Assembly: GCF_002295115.1 (NCBI RefSeq)
Contig: NZ_NSFV01000001.1
Span: 496,001-560,000, forward strand
DNA length: 64,000 nucleotides
Origin: Mesorhizobium sp. WSM4311
GTDB taxonomy: Bacteria > Pseudomonadota > Alphaproteobacteria > Rhizobiales > Rhizobiaceae
Direction: 5' to 3'
Shown here piece by piece: positions 44,807-53,233 of the stretch. The translations under genes and the position numbers were made by a program. Every line of letters starts with the position of its first letter. Within the stretch, counting starts at the first letter, position 1. Under the pieces are notes generated by a model, which had not been told where the DNA came from, ran no database searches, and was given only the letters and a program-made list of their open reading frames with translations.

Positions 44807-45175
44807 TTATTCTGGGGCAAGTTTGATAATGAGTTGGCGAAGCATTTTTCCAAGACCCTCGGTCGCCAATAGCATCTGATGAGCCTGATCATGCGTGGCG
44901 AGGCCAATGCGTTCAGCGATCTGGAGGTGTGTCTCGAACTCCTTCCGTGAGCCTTGGGCTATCCCGAGAAATTGCTGATAGGAGCCTCTGTTGTCGCGGC
45001 CGTAGCCCTCAGCGATGTTGGCAGGGATAGAGGTTGCAGAGCGGCGGATTTGGCTGGTCAGGCCATACATTTCTTCTTTTGGCCATGTCTTGGTCAAGGA
45101 GTAGGTGGCGACGGCCAGATCCATTGCCTGCTGCCAAACGATAAGATCCTTGTAAGAATTGATCTTGCCGATCAT
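44807..45175 (-). CDS. Four-helix-bundle protein (23S rRNA IVS-encoded/S23 type)
   Basis: A 122-residue protein of the S23/bAvd-like family. Marks are YKDLIVWQQAMDLAVATYSL, QIRRSATSIPANIAEGYGR and a C-terminal ERIGLATHDQAHQML. Homologues occur in intervening sequences of 23S rRNA genes and as accessory proteins of diversity-generating retroelements; free-standing copies are widespread with no known role. It is flanked within 10 bases on each side by inverted GTAGGCA repeats, suggesting that the gene and its repeats move or are maintained as a unit. Confidence 0.88.
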   Translation of the reverse strand: MIGKINSYKDLIVWQQAMDLAVATYSLTKTWPKEEMYGLTSQIRRSATSIPANIAEGYGRDNRGSYQQFLGIAQGSRKEFETHLQIAERIGLATHDQAHQMLLATEGLGKMLRQLIIKLAPE

Positions 45176-45179
45176 CTCT

Positions 45180-45200
45180 TGCCTACTGCCTACTGCCTAT
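45180..45200. repeat. Tandem TGCCTAC repeats, right flank (inverted relative to left)
   Basis: Two copies of TGCCTAC and one TGCCTAT. They are the reverse complement of the left-flank GTAGGCA units. The stop codon TAG of the acyl-CoA dehydrogenase gene lies inside this repeat. Confidence 0.8.
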
Positions 45201-46363
45201 CGTCCGATCAACGCGCGCGCGATAATGACGCGCATGATCTCGTTGGTGCCTTCGAGGATCTGGTGGACGCGCAGGTCCCGCACCAATTTCTCGACGCCGT
45301 AATCGTGCAGATAGCCGTAGCCGCCGAGCAGTTGCAGCGCATCGTTGGCGACGTTGAAGCCGGTGTCGGTGACGAAACGCTTGGCCATGGCAGACCATTT
45401 GCCGGCGTCCGGCGCCTTGCGGTCGAGCTTGGAGGCGGCGGCATAGAGGAAGATGCGCGCTGCCTGCAGCTCGGTCTCCATGTCCGCCAGCCTGAACTGC
45501 AGCGCCTGGAACTGGTTGATCTTCGAGCCGAAGGCCTTGCGCTCGGCGGTGTAGGACAGCGCCTTGTCGAGCGCCGACTGGGCGCCGCCCAGCGAACAGG
45601 CGGCGATGTTCAGCCGGCCGCCATCGAGCCCGGCCATGGCGATGCCGAAGCCGGCGCCTTCACCCGACAAGAGGTTTTCCGCCGGCACCTTGCAGTCCTC
45701 GAAGATGACCTGGCGGGTCGACTGCATGTGCCAGCCCATCTTGTGCTCGTTGGCGCCGAAGGAGAGGCCAGGCGCATCTTTCGGTACGACGATGGTGGAG
45801 ATGCCTTTCGGCCCGTCGGCGCCCGTGCGCACCATGACGGCATAGACATCGCTGTCGCCGGCGCCCGAGATGAATTGTTTGGCGCCGTTGAGGACATAGT
45901 CGCCGCCGCTCTTGACCGCGCGCGTCTTGAGCGCCGCGGCATCCGATCCGGAGCCCGGCTCGGTCAGGCAATAGCTCGCCAGCCATTCCATCGAGGTGAG
46001 CTTCGGCAGGAAGCGCTGGCGCTGCTCGTCGTTGCCGAAGCGGTCGATCATCGAGGCCACCATATTGTGGATCGAGATGAAGGACGAAAAGCCCGGGTCG
46101 GCATGTGACAATGCCTCGAAGATCAGCACGGCGTCGAGGCGGCCGAGCGCGGAGCCGCCGACATCGTCCCTGACGTAGATGCCGCCGAGGCCGAGCGGCC
46201 CGGTCTCGCGGATCACATCGGCCGGGAAATGCTTCCTGCGATCCCAGTCGAGCGCATTCGGCGCGACGCGGTCGGCGGCGAACGCCTGCGCCATCTCCTG
46301 GATGGCGCGCTGTTCCTCGTTGAGTTCGAACTGGCTGGTGCTCGCATCGACCGCGGCGTCCAT
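45197..46363 (-). CDS. Acyl-CoA dehydrogenase (probable isobutyryl-CoA dehydrogenase)
   Basis: A 388-residue FAD enzyme. FELNEEQRAIQEMAQAFAAD at the start, YCLTEPGSGSDAAALKT, TERKAFGSKINQFQ and QLLGGYGYLHDY are family blocks; the catalytic Glu is in ILEGTNEIMRVIIARAL. Its neighbour mmsB points to valine degradation and thus isobutyryl-CoA. The final TAG stop is formed by the flanking GTAGGCA-type repeat, so the C-terminus was fixed or changed when that element arrived. Confidence 0.9.
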   Translation of the reverse strand: MDAAVDASTSQFELNEEQRAIQEMAQAFAADRVAPNALDWDRRKHFPADVIRETGPLGLGGIYVRDDVGGSALGRLDAVLIFEALSHADPGFSSFISIHNMVASMIDRFGNDEQRQRFLPKLTSMEWLASYCLTEPGSGSDAAALKTRAVKSGGDYVLNGAKQFISGAGDSDVYAVMVRTGADGPKGISTIVVPKDAPGLSFGANEHKMGWHMQSTRQVIFEDCKVPAENLLSGEGAGFGIAMAGLDGGRLNIAACSLGGAQSALDKALSYTAERKAFGSKINQFQALQFRLADMETELQAARIFLYAAASKLDRKAPDAGKWSAMAKRFVTDTGFNVANDALQLLGGYGYLHDYGVEKLVRDLRVHQILEGTNEIMRVIIARALIGR

Positions 46364-46505
46364 GGCGTTCTCTCCCTATATGCCAGCTGGCCCACTGGCC
46401 TGTCGTTTTTGGCTTTGCGCGCGCATCAATCTAGACCAATGATGCCGCCGCGCAACCCGACCCGCTGCGGAGCGGCTGTGCACCAATGCATGTCCGGAGC
46501 GAGAT

Positions 46506-47120
46506 GTGACGACAAAATTCGATGAGCTGCTTCGGCAATTCCACGCCTATCTCACTTCTGTGGACAATGCCCTGGTGCGCGACGCCGTGGCCCGCATCGG
46601 CTGGGACATGCCGGCCCGCGCGCTGGAGCCGCATAGGATCAGCTGCGTGCGCCATCTCGACCGTGCCGCCGAACTGGCGCCGCCTGCCGCCAAACCATTG
46701 GTGCAATGGCTGACGGAGCATCGCAACGGATTGCACTGGGGGCAGACCTACACCGAGGCGGATTTCAGCAAGGCCTTCATCGACAATTATGGCTGGCTGG
46801 AAGTGTTCGGTACGCGCGGCCTTTTCGCCAATGACGAAGTGGCCGCCGGCCTGCTGATCCTTGGGCCAGACATTGTCTATCCCGACCATCATCACGACGC
46901 CGAGGAGATCTACATTCCGCTGACGGGCGGCACGGAATGGCGCATGGGCGAGGGCGGTTTTCGAGTGCGGGAGGCGGGCGAGGTCGTCCACCACGCCTCG
47001 AATGTCAACCACGCCATGCGAACCGGCACCGAACCGCTTTTGGCGCTCTACATCTGGCGCGGCGGACCACTGGCGCAGAAATCCACTATCACTGGACCCG
47101 CCACGCAGGGCCGAATCTGA
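46506..47120 (+). CDS. Cupin DMSP-lyase family protein (DddQ/DddL-like)
   Basis: A 204-residue protein with a C-terminal cupin barrel. Metal-binding motif 1 reads YPDHHHDAEEIYIPLTGG (His128-130, Glu134, Tyr136) and motif 2 has VHHASNVNHAMRTGTEPLLALYIWRGG (His169). These match the cupin DLL group of DddQ, DddL and DddW. The start is GTG with GGAGCGAG upstream. The stop overlaps the cobQ ATG by one base, so they are co-translated. Whether it cleaves DMSP is unknown, as not all superfamily members do. Confidence 0.8.
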   Translation: MTTKFDELLRQFHAYLTSVDNALVRDAVARIGWDMPARALEPHRISCVRHLDRAAELAPPAAKPLVQWLTEHRNGLHWGQTYTEADFSKAFIDNYGWLEVFGTRGLFANDEVAAGLLILGPDIVYPDHHHDAEEIYIPLTGGTEWRMGEGGFRVREAGEVVHHASNVNHAMRTGTEPLLALYIWRGGPLAQKSTITGPATQGRI

Positions 47121-48595
47121 TGGCCAGGGCAATCATGCTGCAAGGCACCGGTTCGGATGTCGGCAAGACGGTGCTGGTCGCCGGCCTGTGCCGCGCCGCG
47201 AAGAAGCGTGGCCTGAAGGTGCGGCCGTTCAAGCCGCAGAACATGTCGAACAACGCCGCCGTCGCGGATATTCCGGGCGACAACAACCATGGCGGCGGCG
47301 AGATCGGCCGCGCGCAGTGGCTGCAGGCGATCGCTTGCGGCGTGGCACCATCGGTCCACATGAACCCGGTACTGTTGAAACCGCAGACCGATGTCGGCGC
47401 CCAAGTCATCGTGCAGGGCAAGGTGTTCGGTGAGGCGCGCGCGCGCGACTACCAGGCGCTGAAGGCCAAGCTGATGGATGCCGTACTCGACTCCTGGGGC
47501 AAGGTCGGCGAGGGCGCCGATCTGGTCATCGTCGAGGGCGCGGGCTCGCCGGCCGAAATCAACCTCCGCAGCCGCGATATCGCCAATATGGGCTTTGCCA
47601 CGCGTGCCGACGTGCCGGTTGTGCTGGTCGGCGACATCGATCGGGGCGGTGTCATCGCCTCGGTCGCCGGCACGCATCTGATCCTGCCGGAAGAGGACCG
47701 GCGCATGATCGTCGGCTATCTCATCAACAAGTTCCGGGGCGATGTTTCGCTGTTCGATGACGGTTTGAAGGCGATCGAGAAATTCACCGGCTGGCGCTGT
47801 TTTGGCGTCGTGCCGTGGCTGAAGGCGGCGGCGCGGCTGCCGTCGGAGGATTCGGTGGTGCTCGAGCGGCTGGCATCCGGCGAGGCGCGGGCGCTTAAAA
47901 TAGCGGTGCCGATGCTTGGCCGCATCGCCAATTTCGACGACCTCGACCCGCTCAAGGCCGAACCGCAGGTCGAGGTGGTGTTCGTGCCGCCTGGGAAACC
48001 GCTGCCGGCCGATGCCGGGCTGGTGGTCATTCCCGGCTCCAAATCGACGATCGGCGATCTCCTGAAATTCCGCGAGAATGGCTGGGACCGGGATCTTGCC
48101 GCGCATCGCAAGCGCGGCGGCCATGTCGTCGGCATTTGCGGCGGCTTTCAGATGCTTGGCCGCAGGGTGCGCGATCCCGACGGCATCGAAGGCAGCATCA
48201 CCGAGGCCGAAGGGCTTGGCCTGCTCGATATCGAAACGGTGATGGAACCGGAGAAGACGGTGCGCAATGTCAGCGCGCATTCGGTCCAGTTCGACCTGCC
48301 GCTCGAAGGCTACGAAATCCATCTCGGCCGCACCACCGGCCCGGACACGATGCGGCCGTCGGCGATCATCAATGGCGTTGCCGACGGTGCGATCTCGGCC
48401 GACGGCAAGGTGTCAGGCACCTATATGCACGGTCTGTTCGGTGCCGACGCCTTTCGCGGAAAATTCCTCGAAAGCCTCGGCATCAAGGGCGGCGGCATCG
48501 ACTACCGCGCCGAAGTCGAGCGGGCGCTGGACGACGTCGCGGCCGAGTTGGAGACCCATCTCGACTGCGACGCGATTTTTTCGCTGGCTAGGTAG
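47120..48595 (+). CDS. cobQ: Cobyric acid synthase
   Basis: A 491-residue ATP-dependent amidotransferase that amidates adenosylcobyrinic acid a,c-diamide at four positions in cobalamin synthesis. The P-loop-like GTGSDVGKT is at residues 9-17; the CobB/CobQ domain has FKPQNMSNNAAV, and the glutaminase part has Cys340 in VGICGGFQMLG and His in GTYMHGLFG. It is coupled to the DddQ/L-like gene rather than to other cob genes. It fits the corrinoid demand of the window. Confidence 0.95.
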   Translation: MARAIMLQGTGSDVGKTVLVAGLCRAAKKRGLKVRPFKPQNMSNNAAVADIPGDNNHGGGEIGRAQWLQAIACGVAPSVHMNPVLLKPQTDVGAQVIVQGKVFGEARARDYQALKAKLMDAVLDSWGKVGEGADLVIVEGAGSPAEINLRSRDIANMGFATRADVPVVLVGDIDRGGVIASVAGTHLILPEEDRRMIVGYLINKFRGDVSLFDDGLKAIEKFTGWRCFGVVPWLKAAARLPSEDSVVLERLASGEARALKIAVPMLGRIANFDDLDPLKAEPQVEVVFVPPGKPLPADAGLVVIPGSKSTIGDLLKFRENGWDRDLAAHRKRGGHVVGICGGFQMLGRRVRDPDGIEGSITEAEGLGLLDIETVMEPEKTVRNVSAHSVQFDLPLEGYEIHLGRTTGPDTMRPSAIINGVADGAISADGKVSGTYMHGLFGADAFRGKFLESLGIKGGGIDYRAEVERALDDVAAELETHLDCDAIFSLAR

Positions 48596-48598
48596 GAC

Positions 48599-49018
48599 CT
48601 ATGCCCTTTCCCCGGCCTTCGGCCAGTAGGTGCCGAACGACCAGACATTGCCTTCCGGATCACGGCAGATGAATTCGCGGCTGCCATAATCGCGCTCGGT
48701 CAGTTCCTGGATGATCGTGGCGCCGGCTTTCCTGGCCCTGGCATAGGCGGCATCGGCATCATCGACGGCGATATAGATCGACTTGCCGCCACCGGTGCCG
48801 GGTTCGCCGACCATCTTGCCGTAATCGTCATCGCGCGCGCTGCCCAGCATGATCATCGAGGTGCCGAAGACCAGCTCGGCATGGTGCACGACATCGCCTT
48901 CACCATAGCGGGCACGGACGCTGAAGCCGAAGGCTTCGCAGAGCCAGTCGATCATTTTCGCCGCGTTTTTGTAACGCAAGGCAGGGTAGAGGCGAGGGGC
49001 TTCAGTGGCGGTGGGCAT
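48599..49018 (-). CDS. VOC (glyoxalase/bleomycin-resistance) family protein
   Basis: A 139-residue PhnB-like protein. It begins MPTATEAPRLYPALRYKNAA; other marks are GDVVHHAELVFGTSMIMLGS, IAVDDADAAYARARKAGA and CRDPEGNVWSFGTY. The ATG was chosen for AAGGAGG 5 bases upstream. The upstream AraC gene on the same strand is its probable regulator, a common pairing. Confidence 0.88.
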   Translation of the reverse strand: MPTATEAPRLYPALRYKNAAKMIDWLCEAFGFSVRARYGEGDVVHHAELVFGTSMIMLGSARDDDYGKMVGEPGTGGGKSIYIAVDDADAAYARARKAGATIIQELTERDYGSREFICRDPEGNVWSFGTYWPKAGERA

Positions 49019-49090
49019 GGGAACCTCCTTGATCTGAGTTGGCCGATAACCCACTCTGTTCCATGGCCGGTCCAGCGTCTTGAAGAAATG

Positions 49091-49921
49091 TTACCTGACC
49101 GAGAGCGCCGTCGGCGCGTCGCCTGCAAGGTCGCGGAATTCGCGCACCATGTGCGCCTGGTCGGCATAGCCGCAATCGGCGGCGATATCGGCCCAATCGG
49201 CAGTCTGCCGCCGTGACAGGCCGAGCGCCCGGTTGAAGCGGACGATGCGCGACAGTGTCTTCGGACCGATGCCGATCGCATTGGAAAAGCTGCCGGCGAG
49301 ATGCTTTCGGCTCCAGCCCAGTTTTTCGGCGATGGAGGAAATGCGGACCCGGCCGCCGGAAGCGATGATGCGGTCATACGCCCAGGCGATTTCCAGCGGC
49401 GTTTCGGCGGCGCGCTCAAGCCGGGCGGTGACGAAGGTTTCTGCAAGCTCGAAACGCGATGCCCAGTCCGACGCATTGCCGAGCCGTTCGCGCAGTGCCG
49501 TCCCCTCGGCGCCCAGCACGTCGTCGAGGACGACCATGGTGTCGGTGAGTTCGCTCATCGGCAAGCGGAAGAAACGGCGCGCTCCAAGCGGCGTGAAGTT
49601 GACCTGGATGCAGCAGGCGGCGCCGAAGGATTCGATCATCACGGGTCCGGCAAAAAGCCCGGCGGCGAAACTGGCGAAGCGGTCATTGTCGCCAGGCGTC
49701 CTGCCGAGGCCGATGGCGAAAGGCTCGGCGAAGCTGATCACCAGCGGCACGGTCAGTGATGCGTATTCGACATTGCGGAAATGGCCTGCCGCTGTTTCGC
49801 GATAGCCACAAATATCGGTGACGATGCCGTCAAGCGCCGGATCAGGAAGACGCCGGCGCATCTCGAAGCGCCCTGCGACGGAGCGGTCCTGTTCCTCCCG
49901 GCGCTGCATCTCGATCGGCAT
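49091..49921 (-). CDS. AraC-family transcriptional regulator
   Basis: A 276-residue regulator. The N-terminal half (residues 20-160) is a DUF6597-like sensor with VNFTPLGARRFFRLPMSEL; the C-terminal half has two helix-turn-helix motifs, ISSIAEKLGWSRKHLAGSF and WADIAADCGYADQAHMVREF. The second of two ATGs was chosen (MPIEMQRREE), with GGAAGG 6 bases upstream. It precedes the VOC gene by 72 bases. Confidence 0.85.
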   Translation of the reverse strand: MPIEMQRREEQDRSVAGRFEMRRRLPDPALDGIVTDICGYRETAAGHFRNVEYASLTVPLVISFAEPFAIGLGRTPGDNDRFASFAAGLFAGPVMIESFGAACCIQVNFTPLGARRFFRLPMSELTDTMVVLDDVLGAEGTALRERLGNASDWASRFELAETFVTARLERAAETPLEIAWAYDRIIASGGRVRISSIAEKLGWSRKHLAGSFSNAIGIGPKTLSRIVRFNRALGLSRRQTADWADIAADCGYADQAHMVREFRDLAGDAPTALSVR

Positions 49922-49964
49922 GGCCATCCTTCCGCCGGGACAAATCTATCAGCCGTCGGCCGGA

Positions 49965-49995
49965 ATCAAAAGCGCCCGGCTTTTGGCCGGGCGCT
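49965..49995 (-). terminator. Rho-independent terminator for the 56-residue membrane protein gene
   Basis: The stem AGCGCCCGGC/GCCGGGCGCT has a short T/A loop and is followed on the minus strand by TTTTGATT. It lies 28 bases past the stop of the small membrane protein gene. Confidence 0.8.
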
Positions 49996-50022
49996 CTCCG
50001 TCCCCACTTCAAGGGAAACCTG

Positions 50023-50193
50023 TCAGGCGCCGCGCATCAGGCAGCCGGCGGCGAGCACGATGTAGGCAATGAGAACTATCCACACCGATGCGAGCGGGAT
50101 GAACGCAAGAAGGCCAAGCGCGGCGAGAATGCCGATGATGGCGATGACCAGGGAAATGATGAAAACGATCTGGGTAGGCGCGCTGAGATTCAT
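50023..50193 (-). CDS. Small membrane protein, 56 residues
   Basis: Begins MNLSAPTQIVFIISLVIAII and is nearly all hydrophobic, with two membrane helices (about residues 8-30 and 36-53). The ATG has GGAGGAGC about 8 bases upstream. A strong terminator follows. This type is common in rhizobia, with unknown function. Confidence 0.75.
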   Translation of the reverse strand: MNLSAPTQIVFIISLVIAIIGILAALGLLAFIPLASVWIVLIAYIVLAAGCLMRGA

Positions 50194-50244
50194 GTGTGGC
50201 TCCTCCAACATGATTCGAACAGCGCCATAGTAACAGGCGCGTGA

Positions 50245-51030
50245 TCACACACCAATCAGGACACGCAGCGGGTTGGCCGGATCGGCCAGCAGCTTTACGG
50301 CCAGCGCCAGGCAGACGATCACCAGCAGCGGCTTGATCAGTCTGGCGCCGATGCGCATGGCGAGGCTCGCGCCGACGCGGGCACCGAGGAACTGGGCAAC
50401 GCCCATCATCAGGCCGATCTTCCAGGAGATGACGCCGACAGCGGCGAAGACGATGAAGCCGCCGATGTTGGAAGCGAAGTTGAGCAGCTTGGTGTGCGCC
50501 GTCGCCTTGAGCACGCCGTAGCCGGCAAGGGCGACGAAGGCCAGCATATAGAAGGAGCCGGCGCCCGGACCGAACAGGCCGTCATAGAAGCCGATCGCCG
50601 GCACCAGGGTCAGTCCGAACAGGAATGGCGACAGGCGCTCGGCCCGGTCGACATCGTTCATGTTGGGCTTGAGCGCGAAATAGAGGGCGATGGCGATCAG
50701 CACCAGGGGCAGCAGGGCGCGCAGGAGATCGCCCGGAACGATGGTGGCCAGCAAGGCCCCAATGACACCGCCTGCAGCCGCCAGCAGCGCCGACGGCAAT
50801 TGCCGGCGAAGATCGACATGGCCCTTGGAGGCATAGTGGATGGTCGCCGAGCCGGAGCCGAACATGCCTTGCAGCTTGTTGGTCCCAAGCGCTTCGACCG
50901 GCGAGAAGCCGGCAAGCAAAAGCGCCGGAATGGTGATCAGCCCACCGCCGCCGGCAATAGAATCGACAAAGCCCGCCGCAAAGGCGGCGAAGGCGAGCAT
51001 GACGATTGTCTGGGTGGTGAGATCGATCAT
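50245..51030 (-). CDS. TSUP (TauE/SafE) family transporter
   Basis: A 261-residue membrane protein with about eight hydrophobic segments and the paired motifs GFVDSIAGGGGLITIPALLL and GFYDGLFGPGAGSFYMLAF, the repeated signature of sulfite/sulfoacetate exporters. Such proteins export sulfur-containing anions or organic acids. It could relate to sulfonium or sulfonate metabolism, but position alone does not prove it. Confidence 0.9.
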   Translation of the reverse strand: MIDLTTQTIVMLAFAAFAAGFVDSIAGGGGLITIPALLLAGFSPVEALGTNKLQGMFGSGSATIHYASKGHVDLRRQLPSALLAAAGGVIGALLATIVPGDLLRALLPLVLIAIALYFALKPNMNDVDRAERLSPFLFGLTLVPAIGFYDGLFGPGAGSFYMLAFVALAGYGVLKATAHTKLLNFASNIGGFIVFAAVGVISWKIGLMMGVAQFLGARVGASLAMRIGARLIKPLLVIVCLALAVKLLADPANPLRVLIGV

Positions 51031-51116
51031 CTGATGTGAGGAGGCGTCCGGTCGGCGGGATAACGCGTTCGACCACGACAGCCCTGTTTGCGCAAGGCCG
51101 ATTCCGCGCTACCTCT

Positions 51117-51139
51117 ATCCAAGCGCAATGCGCTTGGAT
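51117..51139. promoter_or_regulatory. Palindrome ATCCAAGCGC-AAT-GCGCTTGGAT upstream of the TerB-like gene
   Basis: Perfect 10-bp arms with a 3-base centre, 25 bases upstream of the TerB-like start, in the region shared with the divergent TSUP gene. It is probably an operator or 5'-UTR hairpin. Confidence 0.5.
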
Positions 51140-51164
51140 TTGGTTAACCCGGAAAGAGACTCTG

Positions 51165-51596
51165 ATGGCATTCGCATTGCTGGACCAGATACGCTCCATC
51201 TTCGACGGCGACCCGGGCGTGCGCAAGGTTGCCGACGATCCTGTCCTGTCGGCGGAGCTGCTGATGCTTTTCCGTATGATCCTGGCCGACGGGACGGTCA
51301 GCGAGAGCGAGATGGTTGCCTTCCGGCGGATCTGCAAGGACGCCTTCGGCATCCAGGAAACCAGCATCGACGCCGTCATCGAATATCTCAACGAGTTCGG
51401 CTACGAGACCAATGGCTCGCAGGCGATCGCGCTGTTTCGCGACCTCGATGTCGAACGGCGCAAGCAATTGGCCCAGCACATGGCTGAGATCGCCAAGGCG
51501 GATTCGCAACTGGCCGAGAGCGAGGTGCGCCTCTTGCGCCGCACGCTCGACCTGCTCGACATCAGCCCGGTCGATGTGGTGAAGCCGGAAGAGTAG
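51165..51596 (+). CDS. TerB-like (tellurite resistance/DjlA N-terminal type) protein
   Basis: A 143-residue helical protein. LSAELLMLFRMILADGTVSESEM and HMAEIAKADSQLAESEVRLLRRTL are the two metal-binding acidic helical repeats of the TerB fold. The ATG has GGAAAGAG 6 bases upstream. The function of such single-domain proteins is not known. Confidence 0.85.
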   Translation: MAFALLDQIRSIFDGDPGVRKVADDPVLSAELLMLFRMILADGTVSESEMVAFRRICKDAFGIQETSIDAVIEYLNEFGYETNGSQAIALFRDLDVERRKQLAQHMAEIAKADSQLAESEVRLLRRTLDLLDISPVDVVKPEE

Positions 51597-51610
51597 GTTC
51601 TTTCACCCGC

Positions 51611-53233
51611 TCAGCCTTGCTCTTGCATCTTCCGGGCGATCGCCCGATGCAGGTCCGGCGCGGCAGCGACGAGCGCCTGTGCCGCTTCTGATTGCGGATG
51701 ATCGAGCACCTCGGTCGTCTTGCCACGCTCGACGATCTTGCCGTCATGCATCACCAGCACCTCGTCCGTGATGGCGCGGGCGACAGTCAGGTCATGGGTG
51801 ATGAAGAGATAGGCGATACCGAGTTTTTGATTGAGCTCGGCGAACAGATCGAGGATTTGCGCGCGGATCGAGACATCGAGCGCCGAGACCGGCTCGTCAG
51901 CGACGACCAGCTTGGGGCGGGTGATGATAGCGCGGGCGATCGACAGGCGCTGGCGCTGGCCGCCGGAAAATTCGTGCGGGTATTTATCCATGTCGCGCTG
52001 GTCGAGGCCGACCTCATGCAGCGCATGTGCAACCATCTCGCGGCGCTCGGCGCGCGTCGGTTTTTTCTCCAGCACGTGCAGCGGCTCGGCAACCAGTTTC
52101 TCGACCTTCTGGCGCGGATCGAAGGAGCCGTATGGGTCCTGGAAGACAACCTGCATGTCGCGCCTGGCGGGTTTTAGCTCGACTTCGCTCTTGCCGGTAA
52201 TGGTCTCGCCGCGAAACCGGATCGTGCCCGAACTCGGTCGATCCAATGCCAGGATCATGCGGGCGAGTGTTGACTTGCCGCAGCCGGAGCGGCCGACCAG
52301 CGCCACCGACTGGCCCGGCTGCATCGACAGCGAGACATCGTCGACGGCGCGGATAGGGGCTGCCCGTTTGAGCAGGGAACTGCGCCGCCCGGGGTAGTCG
52401 CGGGTCACGCCTTCGACCTGGATCAGGGGCTTGCCCTGACTTGTATCGTGCGTTCTGGCGCGTGCCGGCACATGCATCGAGGCCTGCGCCAGCTGGCGTG
52501 TGTAGGGGTGGAGCTGTTCGGACAGCGTGCGGGCGGTGTCGCCGGCCTCCATCACCTCGCCGCGGCGCAGGATGGTGATGCGATCGGCCATCTCGGTCAC
52601 CACGGCGAGGTCGTGCGAGATCAGGAGCAGACCCATGCGGCTCTCCGCGACAAGGTCGCGCAGGAGGCCGAGGATCTGCGCCTGCAGCACCACGTCGAGC
52701 GCCGTCGTCGGCTCGTCGGCAATCAAGAGCTTCGGCTTCAGCGCGCATGCGATGGCGATGACGACGCGCTGGCGCTGGCCACCGGAGAGTTCGTGCGGAT
52801 AGCGCGACAGCGGGAATTTCGCTTGCGGCAGGCCAACGCGGTCGAGCATTTGTCGCGCCCGCTCTTCAGCCGCCGCGCGTGTGACCTTGGTATGCCAGCG
52901 TATGCCTTCGGCGACCTGCTCGCCGATGGTCTTCACTGGATTGAGAGCTGTCATCGGCTCCTGGAACACCATGCCGATGTCGTCGCCGCGCAGCGCGCAC
53001 ATCTGGTCCTCGGTTGCCGCCAGGATGTCGATGCCGTCGAAGGTGACGCGCCCGGTGGCGCGCGCTGCATGCGGTAAAAGCCGCATCGCCGTCAGCGCGG
53101 TCATCGACTTGCCGGAGCCGGATTCGCCGACCAGCCCCATCACCTCGCCGGGGGCGACGGAAAGCTCCATCCCCTTCAGGATCTGCGTGTCGCCGATGGT
53201 CAGCGACAGACTGTCGATTTCCAGCAGGCTCAT
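51611..53233 (-). CDS. Double ATP-binding protein of a peptide/nickel-type ABC importer
   Basis: A 540-residue fusion of two ATPases (DppD-DppF type). The first half has Walker A GESGSGKSM, signature LSGGQRQRVVIAIA and Walker B LLIADEPTTALD; the second has GRSGCGKST, FSGGQRQRLSIARAI and VVADEPVSALD. Each half ends with an oligopeptide-type C-terminal extension. It is ATGA-coupled to the DppC-like permease gene. Fused forms are common in rhizobia. Confidence 0.93.
   Translation of the reverse strand: MSLLEIDSLSLTIGDTQILKGMELSVAPGEVMGLVGESGSGKSMTALTAMRLLPHAARATGRVTFDGIDILAATEDQMCALRGDDIGMVFQEPMTALNPVKTIGEQVAEGIRWHTKVTRAAAEERARQMLDRVGLPQAKFPLSRYPHELSGGQRQRVVIAIACALKPKLLIADEPTTALDVVLQAQILGLLRDLVAESRMGLLLISHDLAVVTEMADRITILRRGEVMEAGDTARTLSEQLHPYTRQLAQASMHVPARARTHDTSQGKPLIQVEGVTRDYPGRRSSLLKRAAPIRAVDDVSLSMQPGQSVALVGRSGCGKSTLARMILALDRPSSGTIRFRGETITGKSEVELKPARRDMQVVFQDPYGSFDPRQKVEKLVAEPLHVLEKKPTRAERREMVAHALHEVGLDQRDMDKYPHEFSGGQRQRLSIARAIITRPKLVVADEPVSALDVSIRAQILDLFAELNQKLGIAYLFITHDLTVARAITDEVLVMHDGKIVERGKTTEVLDHPQSEAAQALVAAAPDLHRAIARKMQEQG

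Noticed and set aside
44777..45200. CRISPR-like reading of the GTAGGCA repeats
   Set aside because: Units are 7 bases and directly adjacent without spacers, in inverted sets around a gene; this is not a CRISPR array. No array was seen anywhere in the window.
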